Origin: Oreohelix idahoensis
Lineage: Eukaryota; Mollusca; Gastropoda; Stylommatophora; Oreohelicidae
Reading direction: 5' to 3'
DNA: 64,000 nt
Assembly (NCBI GenBank): GCA_024509875.1
Contig: JAMPIV010012429.1
Location: forward strand, 328,001-392,000
Part shown: positions 45,848 to 56,574 of the stretch, piece by piece
Layout: every line of letters begins with the position of its first letter
How positions within the stretch are numbered: position 1 is the first letter of the stretch
Notes under the pieces: generated by a model
The model's database searches: none
Seen by the model: the letters and a program-made list of their open reading frames with translations, nothing else
What the model was told of the DNA's origin: nothing
Translations under genes and position numbers: made by a program

Positions 45848-46135
45848 TTTATGCGTTCGTTTATGCCTCCCCTGTTTTATTCTTACTATCTTTCTTGGAA
45901 CACTAAGCTTGTCGTTTTCAAAATTTTTACCGTTAACCCTTGACGGGCGAGTTATAAAGTCCAATACCACTGGTGCGGCAATAAGGTTTCACACTACGTT
46001 CTTATCTCAATGCGATGACTGGCGCGGGGAAAGAAGACGCGTTACAACTTTACCATTTCTATTTCTACTCATATTATTTTGACTTTTATACTTATAATTA
46101 ATAATTTTATCGCTGTATCAATGTACTTTATCACA
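44346..46135 (-). repeat. Element B 5' LTR, outer part
   Basis: The right B LTR resumes at CACAGACATCTAGCAC, equivalent to 18,555 in the left LTR, and runs to TTATCACA. Near 45,297 it shows the uninterrupted site into which element A inserted in the other LTR. A (CT)n run is at 45,808-45,844. Confidence 0.9.
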
Positions 46136-46202
46136 GGGTTAGGGTTAGGAATCTCAAACCTTACCCTGAACCCTAACATTAATCCTAACCCTAAGGCTGT
46201 GA
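46136..46202. repeat. Telomere-like TTAGGG sequence in opposite orientations
   Basis: GGGTTAGGGTTAGG follows the B LTR at 46,136. CCTTACCCTGAACCCTAAC and CCTAACCCTAAGG follow up to about 46,197, giving G-rich and C-rich versions facing each other. Together with AAGGGGTAAGGGTT left of B (17,760-17,773), this was a short degenerate telomere-like block before B inserted. The first five bases are the B target duplication. Confidence 0.8.
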
Positions 46203-46214
46203 CTTATTTGAATG
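46203..46214. repeat. Target-site duplication of LINE4 (left)
   Basis: CTTATTTGAATG occurs here and again at 48,138-48,149, bracketing LINE4. Related sequence (GACTTATTTGTATGACATCA) stands uninterrupted near 17,058-17,078. Confidence 0.85.
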
Positions 46215-48137
46215 GTTGTTCGTCCATCACGGGTGATGAAGACCACTCTGTTCATCCAATTATTTAAGAATATGTTAGGTTAGTCTATGGGTACGAAGGT
46301 GACTGAAGAGCACGATGCGGGCCTGGAAAGATCTTGGACAGTGTGGACAGGGAATGTTTACTTCATGTGAAGGTTTTATTCCACGGTCCCCTCTAGCCCG
46401 TCTCCGCCGCTCCGCTGCCGCTCCTCTGGATGATTCGCATGCCGCTGCACCCCCACGAAGAGATGTGCGCCAAGCAGTTCGGTCCCGCGCAGCAGCTTCC
46501 CATGTGTCTGGGTTTATGTCAAAGGCCTTCAATGACGTCCCTAACGTGTCCTTGAAGCACTTCTTTTGGCCACCATGGGAGCGTTTACCCTTCTGCATCT
46601 CACCATAAAAGAGTATCCCTGGCAGCCGACGGCCCGGCACGCGGACCACACGACCCGCCCAGCGAACCCGTGACCGCATCAGAACAGTATCAACACCAGG
46701 GACACCAGCTCCGTCAAGAACGGCGGCACCCGGGATCCCGTCCCGCCATCCGATGTTCACCATCCTCCCGAGACATACCGCACGGAAGTGGCCTAGCTTC
46801 CCTACGTGGCGCCTGTATACAGTCCATGTTTCACATGCATATAGCAGCACTGGAAGCACCGCAGCTCTGTACACCTTCAGCCTTGTCTGTAGACTAATGC
46901 CACTTCGATGCCAAACGTTGGTGTACAGTCTGCCAAATGTGCTGCTGGCTTTGGAGATCCTGGTGTTCACCTCATCATCAATGACAATGTTCTGGGATAG
47001 TGTGCTACCAAGGTATGTGAATCTGTTCACAACACTCAGCCCCCCACCATTAACCCTGACGACTGGCTCAGTACAAACTGCGCCAGGAGCTGGCCGGCAC
47101 ACGACCTCTGTTCTCCCCGTGTTGACGGCAAGCCCAAAGCTGGCGCAGGCCCCGGAGAATCCATCCACACCACGCTGCAGATCAGCCTCCGAGCCAGCAC
47201 TGAGGGTACAATCATCAGCAAACAGAAGACCTCCGATGGTGTGCGATCTGACCCCGGCCCTTGCCCGAAGCCTCCCAAGGCCAAACAACTTTCCATCAAC
47301 ACGATAACCAATGTCGATTCCTGTGTCCCCGTCTCTAAAAGCATCAGTCAGCATAGCAGAAAACATGACACCGAACAGAGTCGGTGCAAGCACGCACCCC
47401 TGTTCAACTCCACTTGAGACGGGGAAAGGCTCTGATAGCTCACCGTCCCCCTGAACTCCAGCCTGCACTCCATCACGCAGCCGCTGCACCACTGTGACAA
47501 ATTTCCCTGGGCAGCCGTACCCCGCCATGATCCTCCACAGACCCTCTCCACCGACCGCGCCGAACGCCCCCGTCAAGTCGACGAAAGCCGCGCACAGGCC
47601 ACAGCGCCGCCCCTGGCACCTCTCCCGCAGCTGTCCCGCAGCGAACAGCACACCCGTGGCCCCACGCTCCCTCCGGAACCCACACCGACCCTCAGGCAAA
47701 AGACCCCCGTCAAGATGAGCCGTAAGGCGACCCAAAAGGACCCCGGCGAACATCCTCCCAGCGACCGACAAAAGAGAGATGCCCCGACGACTGCCGCAGT
47801 CCCGGCGATCACCTTTACGCCCATATAGATGCACAATTGAGGCATCCCTGAGATCGTGTGGGACGGTCCCACTCTGCCACACCCGCCGGAAGACCACATG
47901 AAGTCTCTCCATCAGAACCGCACCGCCATCCCCACAAACCCCAACAGGAATCGAATCGGAGCCAGGGGCCCCCCCACCAGACAGCCGACGAATCGCTTCC
48001 CTAGTCTCCTCCAGAGTCGGCACATCACCCAACGCCTCATCCATAGGAACCTGGGGCAGGCGGACGATGGCCCCGTCGTCAACAGATGACGGCTGGCTCA
48101 AGACATTATTAAAACGCCCAGCCCAGCGTTGGAGAAT
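46215..48137 (-). mobile_element. 5'-truncated GC-rich LINE with C2H2 finger (element LINE4)
   Basis: A 1.92-kb minus-strand LINE insertion bounded by a 12-bp duplication. It lacks the endonuclease, so it is 5'-truncated. The RT-bearing frame is open throughout. Its 3' end contains TCATCACCCGTGATGG, a small hairpin, before GACGAACAACC and the duplication. It is clearly more GC-rich than its surroundings. The clade is unresolved; a C-terminal C2H2 finger is the distinguishing mark. Confidence 0.88.
46275..48101 (-). CDS. LINE4 reverse transcriptase ORF, 608 codons, 5'-truncated
   Basis: The ORF is open to a stop at 46,275-46,277, and its N-terminus is cut by the 5' truncation. The upstream in-frame residues (FNNVLSQPSSVDD) also look LINE-like, so the listed start is not a true start. 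RT landmarks: SGGGAPGSDSIPVGV, GISLLSVAGRMFAGVLLGRL, motif A as FVDLTGAFGAV, motif B as SGVEQGCVLAPTLF, and motif C FADD at 47,211-47,222. Motif A keeps its first Asp, but KAFD has become GAFG, which may harm activity. Near the C-terminus is one C2H2 finger with spacing CX2CX12HX3H (about 46,284-46,346). Such fingers may help bind nucleic acid. Confidence 0.88.
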   Translation of the reverse strand: MSQPSSVDDGAIVRLPQVPMDEALGDVPTLEETREAIRRLSGGGAPGSDSIPVGVCGDGGAVLMERLHVVFRRVWQSGTVPHDLRDASIVHLYGRKGDRRDCGSRRGISLLSVAGRMFAGVLLGRLTAHLDGGLLPEGRCGFRRERGATGVLFAAGQLRERCQGRRCGLCAAFVDLTGAFGAVGGEGLWRIMAGYGCPGKFVTVVQRLRDGVQAGVQGDGELSEPFPVSSGVEQGCVLAPTLFGVMFSAMLTDAFRDGDTGIDIGYRVDGKLFGLGRLRARAGVRSHTIGGLLFADDCTLSAGSEADLQRGVDGFSGACASFGLAVNTGRTEVVCRPAPGAVCTEPVVRVNGGGLSVVNRFTYLGSTLSQNIVIDDEVNTRISKASSTFGRLYTNVWHRSGISLQTRLKVYRAAVLPVLLYACETWTVYRRHVGKLGHFRAVCLGRMVNIGWRDGIPGAAVLDGAGVPGVDTVLMRSRVRWAGRVVRVPGRRLPGILFYGEMQKGKRSHGGQKKCFKDTLGTSLKAFDINPDTWEAAARDRTAWRTSLRGGAAACESSRGAAAERRRRARGDRGIKPSHEVNIPCPHCPRSFQARIVLFSHLRTHRLT

Positions 48138-48149
48138 CTTATTTGAATG
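48138..48149. repeat. Target-site duplication of LINE4 (right)
   Basis: CTTATTTGAATG, identical to 46,203-46,214. ACATCAAAGAGAATGACC follows and continues the pre-insertion sequence. Confidence 0.85.
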
Positions 48150-48226
48150 ACATCAAAGAGAATGACCAACTATGTTCCATTTAAACCTCTCTCTTTGATA
48201 AGCCATTCCTCTTTGCATTCCAGTCT

Positions 48227-48388
<162 letters not shown>

Positions 48389-48457
48389 CCGTCCCTCGTG
48401 GTGTTCCAATCATAATTCTACCTCAGCTTATCATTTCTCTTATTTACCAATTAAACA

Positions 48458-48460
<3 letters not shown>

Positions 48461-48552
<92 letters not shown>
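48461..48552. repeat. (CT)n microsatellite, second tract
   Basis: An uninterrupted CT run of about 90 bp, separated from the first by 73 bp that include GGTGTTCCAATCATAATTCT, a diverged copy of the repeat at 17,540-17,700. Confidence 0.96.
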
Positions 48553-48555
<3 letters not shown>

Positions 48556-48839
48556 AACTTCCTTGATATTGATATGTAAAATGCATGTGAGAATAAATGA
48601 ATTCAGTATGAAAGGTGAGAGAAAGACAGGGCAGAATGTCCGACGGGCCTGCGTGCCCAATTCTCAACCCTTTGAAAATAAAGTTTGTTCGTTCGTTCGT
48701 TCTCTCTCTCTCTGTTTTTATTACATTTTGTCCATTAACTACCCTGGGCGCGAGCTGTCATTCGATTGGTTATATTTCTCATATCCCCCCCCCCCCCCAC
48801 ACACACTCATCGTGCGATGCTTTACCTCTGCCATATCTA

Positions 48840-49440
48840 ACATCACCATCACCACCACCATCACCATCACCACCACCATCACCATCACTATCACTCAACA
48901 GCTCCTCAAGGAGCATAGGCCGTCAACAAACACATACCAATTCCTCCTGTTCCGTGCCATCAGCTCAAGGTCTTTCTATATTTTTCCCGTTCCTTTTATG
49001 TCTGAATCCAGTTGTCTTCTCCATGTGTTCTTCGGTCTACCTTTGCTTCTTTCATCCTGGCCATTTCAGACGTCAGCTCCCCAAGAAGTATAGGCCATCA
49101 ACAAATGTAAGCCACACTTTCCAGTCGCGTGTCAACAGCTCAAGGTCTACCCATGCCTTCCTCATCCTTGTCATGTATGTCTCCAGTTCTCATCTCCACT
49201 TCTCATCTCCACTTCTCATCTCCACTTCTCATCTCCAGTTCTCATCTCCACTTGTTCTTCATTCTCCCGCCCTATACCTTACCCTAGGGATTCCAGGACA
49301 AAGACTGCCTTCTAACGTTTTAAACAAGTTTCCTCCATTGTGTTTCCTAAACATCGCCAGCGTGTTCTTCTCATCTCTTGTTCCACTTGTGCAAGTCTGG
49401 TTCTTGTCATCAGTTCCACATTAGTGATCTTGTCATATCA
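48840..49440 (-). mobile_element. LINE2-type 3' fragment with duplicated end
   Basis: On the minus strand the part near 49,440-49,290 matches LINE2 at about 11,585-11,760 (GTGGAACTGATGACAAGAAC, then GTGGAACAAGAGATGAGAAG). A 14-bp tandem repeat follows. Then come two successive versions of the LINE2 3' end (near 49,170-49,080 and 49,050-48,900), each with GACCTTGAGCTG and a TTTGTTGA(T/C)GGCCTAT phrase. It ends in a GGTGAT-type tail at 48,892-48,840. The two 3' ends in a row suggest a tandem or nested insertion of the same family. Confidence 0.78.
49183..49253 (+). repeat. 14-bp tandem repeat (TCTCATCTCCACTT)
   Basis: About five copies of TCTCATCTCCACTT, with CAGTT variants in two units. It lies inside the LINE2-type fragment. 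Confidence 0.92.
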
Positions 49441-49762
49441 TTTCATCAATCCTTCTATTATACGCAAGCAGCCATTTATGAAAGTCTGTAGCTTTTTACG
49501 ACATGCGTGATCCGTTACAGTGTTAGTACTATTATTTGCGTCTCGTTGGGGCCCCGGTAACACATATATGATCCAACTTAATACTCCGTCAACATTCCAA
49601 TTAAGCTGTCGCCACTCCTCTCTAACTTATTTCCATCTTTTCCTCTCTCAGTAAAGTCACTCCCATATGCTTGGACTATTATTTCCTTCAGCACCCTCTT
49701 CCACTTTCTATACAAATATTTTTTTAAATTTATCAAAGGATTGTTTATATCTTGCCTCTAGA

Positions 49763-49850
49763 ACAGGGATCCCCAAAGTTGTCGATTTTGACCCCACGGG
49801 TCAAAATCGACATCACAGGTCTCGATAAACCCCAGGTGGTTAGATCGGGG
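49763..49850 (+). mobile_element. hAT-like end with perfect 14-bp hairpin
   Basis: CAGGGATCCCCAAAGTTGTC resembles the CAGGG...CCCAAA end of hAT transposons. Within it, 49,781-49,794 (GTCGATTTTGACCC) pairs exactly with 49,798-49,811 around a three-base loop. No transposase or second end was found. The assignment is tentative; the hairpin is directly visible. Confidence 0.4.
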
Positions 49851-50214
49851 GGTGTATTAAACTTTTAGGTCGAAAGTTCACAATCATCAGAAATAAAAAT
49901 GCCTTCGTTGACTCAATTTTACATCCGGAAATACTATAACAATATATCCCAAGTTTTGTGTAGCAGTTATGCCATTTCTACTAACATTCCCAAGCTCGTA
50001 CATAGTTAAAGCTGGTTTAAGCCACGCAAAATTCAGTTTTATCAAAGCTAAGGAACAGACTGAACATGAAAGAGTATGGTCTCCTACGACTAAAATTCAC
50101 TGATCTCCAACCAAATAGCAATGCACGTGTTAATGCTCATCGGCCAATCCTTACCGTTAATGAATTTAACCCATAGCAGATACTGCCGTAGAGAGTGAAA
50201 TGTTAGAGACTTCA

Positions 50215-50398
50215 ATATTCTAGGTCCAGTATCGAGAGGTGGGATGACCAGTTCCCTTCTTCGCTGCCTTTACCTTCCCTAACTCAAGTGCAAAGTCAGG
50301 TACCCATTTACAGCTGGGTAAACTGAAGATACTGTGAATTGAACCTGGCACCTTTGTCGCGAGAGACCAGCACTCTAACCACTCAATCGGACGCTTTT
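50215..50398 (-). repeat. tRNA-headed SINE, copy 2
   Basis: On the minus strand GCGTCCGATTGAGTGGTTAG gives the A-box region and GGTTCAATTC the B-box. The body has GGGTACCTGACTTTGCACTT and GGCAGCGAAGAAGGGAACTG. It shares the body with the element at 12,895-13,042 and, like it, ends in a CTGGACC-type phrase near AGGTCCAG. Confidence 0.75.
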
Positions 50399-50529
50399 TT
50401 AAGAAAGGTAAAGTTAATTCATTTAGCTGTTATATTTACTTCCATATTGTATTTTTTTCATTTTGTGCCTGCCGTCGATTATGGATCGAGGACTCCATGG
50501 AGGGGTCGGGACTCAGGAAAGCTGTAGAA

Positions 50530-51378
50530 TCACCTCTCTTACTCATTAGTATTCTCTCTCTCTCTCTTCTCTCCTTTACAGCTGTCATCCTCACCAGTGG
50601 AATGTTGACATATATCTTACACTTATCATTTGATGACCTTTTCTCCAACCATGAATATTTATTTCCTGTCAGACATTGTCTCTTGCCGCAGTACTCCTTC
50701 AGCTTCTCTGCCTCTTCCTCCCACAATCGTTCCGTTATCATCTTTTCTTTGTACACTGCTTCCATCTCTTCGCCCGTCTCCTTTCTTTTTTTCGAATCGC
50801 TTTTCTCTCTGTCCCATTCTCACACTCTGTCCTCTTCCCCTCTCTACTCCTTCGTCTCCCCTCTCTGCCACGTCCTGTTCATTCTCTGCTATCCTCTCGT
50901 CCCTCTGTTTCCCAATATCCCCTCTCTCTGCTTCTTTCATGCTCCTCTGTCCCTCACATTTGATTTCTCTTGTTTCCTCACTCCCTGCATCTCATTATCC
51001 TTTTTTGTTTTCTCTCTATCCTCACATTTCTACTATATGTCTTACCCTCTCTTCCTCATTTCATCCTGCATGTGCCATCCTCGCACCTTTCATTCACTTT
51101 CTGCCTTCCCCTTCCGTGTTTTCCTCATCCCACGCATTCACTTTCTTTACTCCTCCATATGTTTTTCTCCTCCAACTCTCTGTGTCTCCTCCTCTCACTA
51201 CCTTCCTCACTCTCTTCGCTCAATCTCTCTTCTCCATCACTCCTGCCACTTCTCTCTATCCCTTCCTTTCCATCTGTACGACCATTTCCACCTCCCTGCT
51301 TTCTACCGGTCCTATTCTCCTACCCGCCCCGCCACCTTACACGCCACCATGGTAGGTGCCATACCTACCCCCCTCTAG
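50530..51378 (+). repeat. Pyrimidine-rich low-complexity region
   Basis: About 850 bp of TC-rich sequence (CTCTCT, CCTCTCT, TTCCTC mixtures). All three plus-strand frames are open for long distances with Ser/Leu/Phe/Pro-rich translations, and none has a motif. I treat it as simple sequence and not as genes. Confidence 0.8.
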
Positions 51379-51689
51379 ACACAAACATCTCCTGACTTAA
51401 CTCTACCAGATGGAACGTGTTCTCGATGCCATGTTCTTGGACCACCCTTTATCTGTCTAAAAGACGTAACGCGCCCTCCTTGCCTCCCCGCCGCCCCATT
51501 TTTATGTGTTTACGGGAGAAACACAGTGAAAAAGGTTAACAGCGTTCTTAACTCTTACACAACAGTTTTAGCTTGTTTGCTTTTCCTTCCACGTGTGTTG
51601 TCAAGCGTCATTGGCAGATTCTGTTTCCGATCTTGAGAAAGGTGTGCGTGGCTAACGACGGTATTTTTTTCACTGTTTCCTTGCTACGC

Positions 51690-51950
51690 TTTTACCCTGG
51701 CGATGGAGAGAAATAGAACATACATTGAGAATATCTGGTGATAGCATGACAAGGCAGTTTTGTTGCTGGAACCTACGGCGTAAGAAAAATAAGGGAGACT
51801 GAACAACACATGGAGGAAGAGAGCTGGATACAGAAATAAAAGGAATATAGAAAGGTAACCACCTTGAAAGGATGGCACAGAACAAGCAGACTTGGCCTGA
51901 TTTTGTTCTAGGATTATGTTCCTTTGGGAAGTGAAGAATGATCATGATAA
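51690..51950 (+). mobile_element. LINE2-type 3' fragment, sense
   Basis: The DNA TGGCGATGGAGAGAAATAG, GATAGCATGACAAGGCAGTT and TGTTCTAGGATTATGTTCCT follows the C-terminal end of LINE2 (11,666-11,900). It has small indels and ends in GATCATGATAAAA. It is the fourth trace of this family in the window. Confidence 0.75.
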
Positions 51951-52984
51951 AAATCTTTACTTAATTTAATTTTTTGTTTTGTTTTGTTTAGGTCAGCCGC
52001 TGCTGTGAAACGTGGTGATGAGTTTAAGAAATAGAAAGCAAATAATTACAGTTATCACTCGTGTGTTAAAACCAAGTGTAAAGGACAATAGTTATCTATA
52101 AACAATACAAAAGAGAAAATAAAATGGACAAATACTAATATAAATTAAAATCAGCAACTGCAAAAGACAATAGTTATTTAAATCGAATACAAAATTTAAA
52201 AATAAAATGACACTAAATACCCCAATTATAACCAATTTTCAGGTTGAACAGGGTAGACCAAGATGGAACGAGAAGAGGCAAAAACGGGCAGCTGTTAAGT
52301 GCCCGCTCTCCACCCATGTGTCGTAATATTTACAAGATAGGTCTGAGATATTTAAGGTCCTGTCCGAGCAGAGGTGATAGTGGTAACTATGTGAAAGTAA
52401 GGTGTAAGAAATAGTTTTTCTCACGAGGGTGATAGTGTAAGAGAAAGATCAGTCTCTGGAGTGAGTAATTTCTCTAATCCAGCCTATCTTTACGACTATA
52501 TTTAAATCAGACGCCCTTTCTCTCCTTATACAAAATACAAGTTACACTGCACCCATTTACACACAATTCTGTGACAAATACGCACAAACGTGAAAACAAA
52601 CTATGGATAACATATATGGGAAGGGGTTGACCAACACGATAACTTAAGGTTTATTAAGTTTATTATCACTAGAAATTCACAACATCAAGCATATGCATCA
52701 ATAAAGCATGGTTTACAGACAAATGAAATTAATCTAATAGGTCCTCCCCTCTGGTAAAGGAAAAGAAAGAAGATCCCAACAGAGGTTAATTACCCCAAAA
52801 AGATCAAAAGTTAATAATAGGTGTATGGAATAGTCAGTAATGGAGAAGAACCAGTTCCTAATTAAACAATCCCGTATATACTCAGGTTAGTGAGAAAAAA
52901 AAAGAAGATTTGAATGATGGTGGTTAAAACAAGTTAGTTGCTTATCCTTTACAGGACGTGGCAATCAACCCAAGCTTTTATTGG
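51951..52984. other. No gene recognised
   Basis: AT-rich, with no long open frame. A TTGTTTTGTTTTGTTTAG stretch near 51,974 resembles a 3' splice acceptor but has no supported exon. Confidence 0.45.
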
Positions 52985-53190
52985 CTGTTTTGTGATTTTT
53001 CTAGGCAATTTTTTTTTCATTCAGTAGTTTGCCATTGCTTTCTGAACGGTACGGCGCTTATACCATTGTTAAAAATCCACACAAAGCGATCTGCTACCAA
53101 ACCGTCTGCAGCAGGTTTCGAACCTGGTATATCTGGATTATGAAACTGCGTTCATATCCATTAGGCCACAGACGCCGACATGATGGTGGT
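52985..53190 (-). repeat. tRNA-Arg-like SINE
   Basis: On the minus strand GGCGTCTGTGGCCTAATGGA has the tRNA-Arg style GGCCTAATGGA. The seven-base acceptor stem pairs (CGTCTGT with GCAGACG, one G-U), and the T arm CAGGTTCGAAACCTG is almost complete. The anticodon stem does not form. The body contains AAAGCAATGGCAAACTACTG and then an A-rich run at 53,009-53,017. It is best read as a SINE with a tRNA-Arg-derived head, not a working tRNA gene. Confidence 0.65.
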
Positions 53191-54104
<914 letters not shown>

Positions 54105-54362
54105 AAACGCATAGCTATCCGAGGGCGCGTTTTTATGAATTTGTAAGTAAAATTTGGTGCTAGGGTATATAAAAACCAGCCTCAAATGTTCTTTACAGTG
54201 TCAAATGCACGTGTTGATCTGAATTGCGTTCGTTTTTGTAATCGTTACAACGCAGTGGTCAATAGTGTTTATGACGCAATTTTTGACCACAGCTCATGTT
54301 GCGCGCACGTGAAAGCAACAACATTTGAGGTGAACACTATTCACTGACTACGCAACTGAAAC

Positions 54363-54372
54363 CCTATAAAAG
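54363..54372 (+). promoter_or_regulatory. TATA box of the Tc1/mariner transposase
   Basis: CCTATAAAAGG stands about 50 bp before the transposase ATG at 54,418. An initiator-like TTCAGTTC lies about 25-30 bp downstream of it. The spacing fits a simple polymerase II promoter. Confidence 0.55.
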
Positions 54373-54417
54373 GATAACGCTACACACAAAATTCAGTTCA
54401 TTTTCAAGCAGATATTT

Positions 54418-55428
54418 ATGGCGTCTCTATCGATAAATTTAAGGAACATTGCTATTGGCCGACTGCATGCAGGCAAAAGTCAAAGTCGGGTTGCCAGGCA
54501 TCTAAACGTGCATCAGAGTACCATCAGTCGACTTTGGCACCGGTTCCAAGCCACTGGCTCAGTTGAAGACCGGCATCGCAGTGGACGACCCAGAGTGACA
54601 ACAGCAGCGGAGGATCGCTTTATTCGGCTTCGTCACCTCAGAGACAGGTTTACAACAGCTTCCTCAACTGCTCAGTCACTGCCTGCAGGACGTCATGTTT
54701 CTGATCAAGCTGTCCGGAATAGACTGCATGACGCTAGACTTTGGGCACAACGACCTCACTGAAGACCTGTCATTACGCGCCGCCATCGCCAAAATTGACT
54801 TCTTTGGGCCAACCAGCATCGTCCCTGGGCAGCTGACAATCAATGGAGACGTGTCTGGTTTAGTGACGAATCTTTCTTTTTGTTGCAGCGTCATGATAGA
54901 CGGCGTAGGGTCTACCGTAGGCGAAATGAACGTTTTGCCCAAAATTGCGTTGATGAAGCTCCGCCTCACGGTGGTGGGGGTGCAATGGTGTGGGGAATGA
55001 TCAGTTACAACGGAAGGAGTCAATTGGTGCACATTGAAGGAGGCTTGAATGCGCAACGATACGTCAATGAAATTCTTCGACCCCATGTCCTTCCACTTTT
55101 GGCTGCCCAAAGGTCTGTGTTTCAACAGGACAACGCCAGACCCCATTGTGCACGGTTGACCACGCAGTTCCTGACTGCCAACAACATTCTCACCCTTCCC
55201 TGGCCATCCCTGTCTCCAGACATGAGTCCGATTGAGCACCTGTGGGATGAGCTGCATAGACGTGTTTGTCGCCGAGACATTGCTCCAGCCAATCGTCGTG
55301 ATCTGTTCCAGGCACTCCAGGAAGAGTGGGCAGCCATGCGACAGGCCCACACCAGACGTCTGATTGCATCCATGCCCAGGAGATGCCAGTCGCTGATCGA
55401 TGCAAGAGGAGGCCACACACCATACTAA
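54418..55428 (+). pseudogene. Tc1-family transposase with two nonsense codons
   Basis: The ATG at 54,418 opens MASLSINLRNIAIGRLHAGK. A paired-type helix-turn-helix follows (SQSRVARHLNVHQSTISRLW), with a GRPRVTT hook between DNA-binding subdomains. The catalytic triad is visible: VWFSDESFF, VFQQDNARPH, and SPIEHLWDEL, whose Glu is about 34 residues after the second Asp. The single frame is interrupted by TGA at about 54,763 and TGA at about 54,805. Both sit before the first catalytic Asp, and at least the second looks like a decayed CGA Arg codon. The protein would cut and paste the element. This copy is dead, although its inverted ends may still be recognised. Confidence 0.9.
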
Positions 55429-55616
55429 CGGGAAAGCCCGTACGCCAAAAAACTCTCGTGACCCAGATGCAAAACAACTGTCAATTGATTGGGTGAACCC
55501 TAAGGTATTCTTGTGTGCAATTTGAACAATTAACTCATTAAATTAAAAAAGTTATTGAATGTCAAATTTATGGCTATGTGTGTGCCTTCAGTAGCTATGC
55601 GTTTCTTTTTTGAACA

Positions 55617-55764
<148 letters not shown>

Positions 55765-56491
55765 CCACAGCTGCCTGTGGGATTGATATAAAAATCTGGT
55801 AATGTTCAGGTCCAGTTAATATTATGTTTATAAGACCTAGATGGGTCTCTCTCACGAGTGACGAAAGTGGACCGCACCGTCACAACTCACAGATTCAATA
55901 GTACAACAATATATCTGGATAGTTTATAAGACCATAAGACCGTGATAAAGCTTTCTTTCTTGCACCAGATTGATATGGACTGTTTTTTTGTGATATAGCT
56001 CGTCCAGTCACAATGTTCTGCAAATGGATCAGGTTACCGACTGTTGGGGCCCTGACAAGGTGTACTGTTAAGTGCGTATATTCTGATGCAATGGGTGAGT
56101 GTGAACATCAATAATGACAAACGCGAATGGATGACAGTTCGACAGGTTCACAGGACACTCACTCCAATCACAGGTGGAAGTCAAGGATGGCTGGACGACT
56201 GTGGTCGTTTCATACTGTTTAATAGGACGCACACACTTAGACAGTACGTATACAGTTACAGGAACACAGGTCGACATAAATAGCATATTGTTGATCAATG
56301 GTCTACCATCTTAAGTTAACATTCATGTTGAATAACATTGCAATGGAACATCTGTAGACAAGCACTTAGATTTCCACTGTTTATCAATATAATCATCAGG
56401 CCTTACTGACCGAACGTGTCAGTTAATAAATACTGTTCAAACATGACTCCTAAACAGAACCTCTTTTCTAGCGAAGATTCCTTTAGGTAAC

Positions 56492-56504
56492 GTTCAGCAA
56501 ATCT
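56492..56504. repeat. Target-site duplication of LINE3 (left)
   Basis: GTTCAGCAAATCT, found again at 59,669-59,681 on the other side of LINE3. Its 13-base length is typical for LINE insertion. Confidence 0.9.
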
Positions 56505-56574
56505 TACTTACTTACTTACTTAGTCGTTCCCCTTCTACCGTGAGGTGTAGAGGTTTGGAAGAGAGAGCGCCAGA

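Larger units (their letters stand above)
17774..46135 (-). mobile_element. Gmr1-like Ty3/gypsy element B, decayed, host to A and C
   Basis: This minus-strand LTR retrotransposon has its two LTRs 28 kb apart because other elements sit inside them. The left (3') LTR is 17,774-19,523 plus 29,070-29,888, about 2.57 kb without element A. The right (5') LTR is 34,478-35,159 plus 44,346-46,135, about 2.47 kb because part was deleted. The interior (29,889-34,477) holds a tRNA-Pro-type primer site, gag, protease, a chimeric segment, a GPY/F remnant, RT and RNase H, then a purine tract. Several stops and frameshifts break the coding region. Matching 5-bp flanks show one insertion event. The protein sequence is close to element C. 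Confidence 0.9.

Noticed and set aside
46136..46197. True chromosome end
   Set aside because: The TTAGGG-like words are few, degenerate and in both orientations, and other sequence continues on both sides.
50339..51395. Long Ser/Leu/Phe-rich frames with membrane-like composition
   Set aside because: All three phases are open in a pyrimidine-rich region. This is composition, not a membrane protein.
52985..53190. Functional tRNA-Arg gene
   Set aside because: Acceptor and T arms are recognisable, but the anticodon stem does not pair and a SINE-like body with an A-rich run follows.
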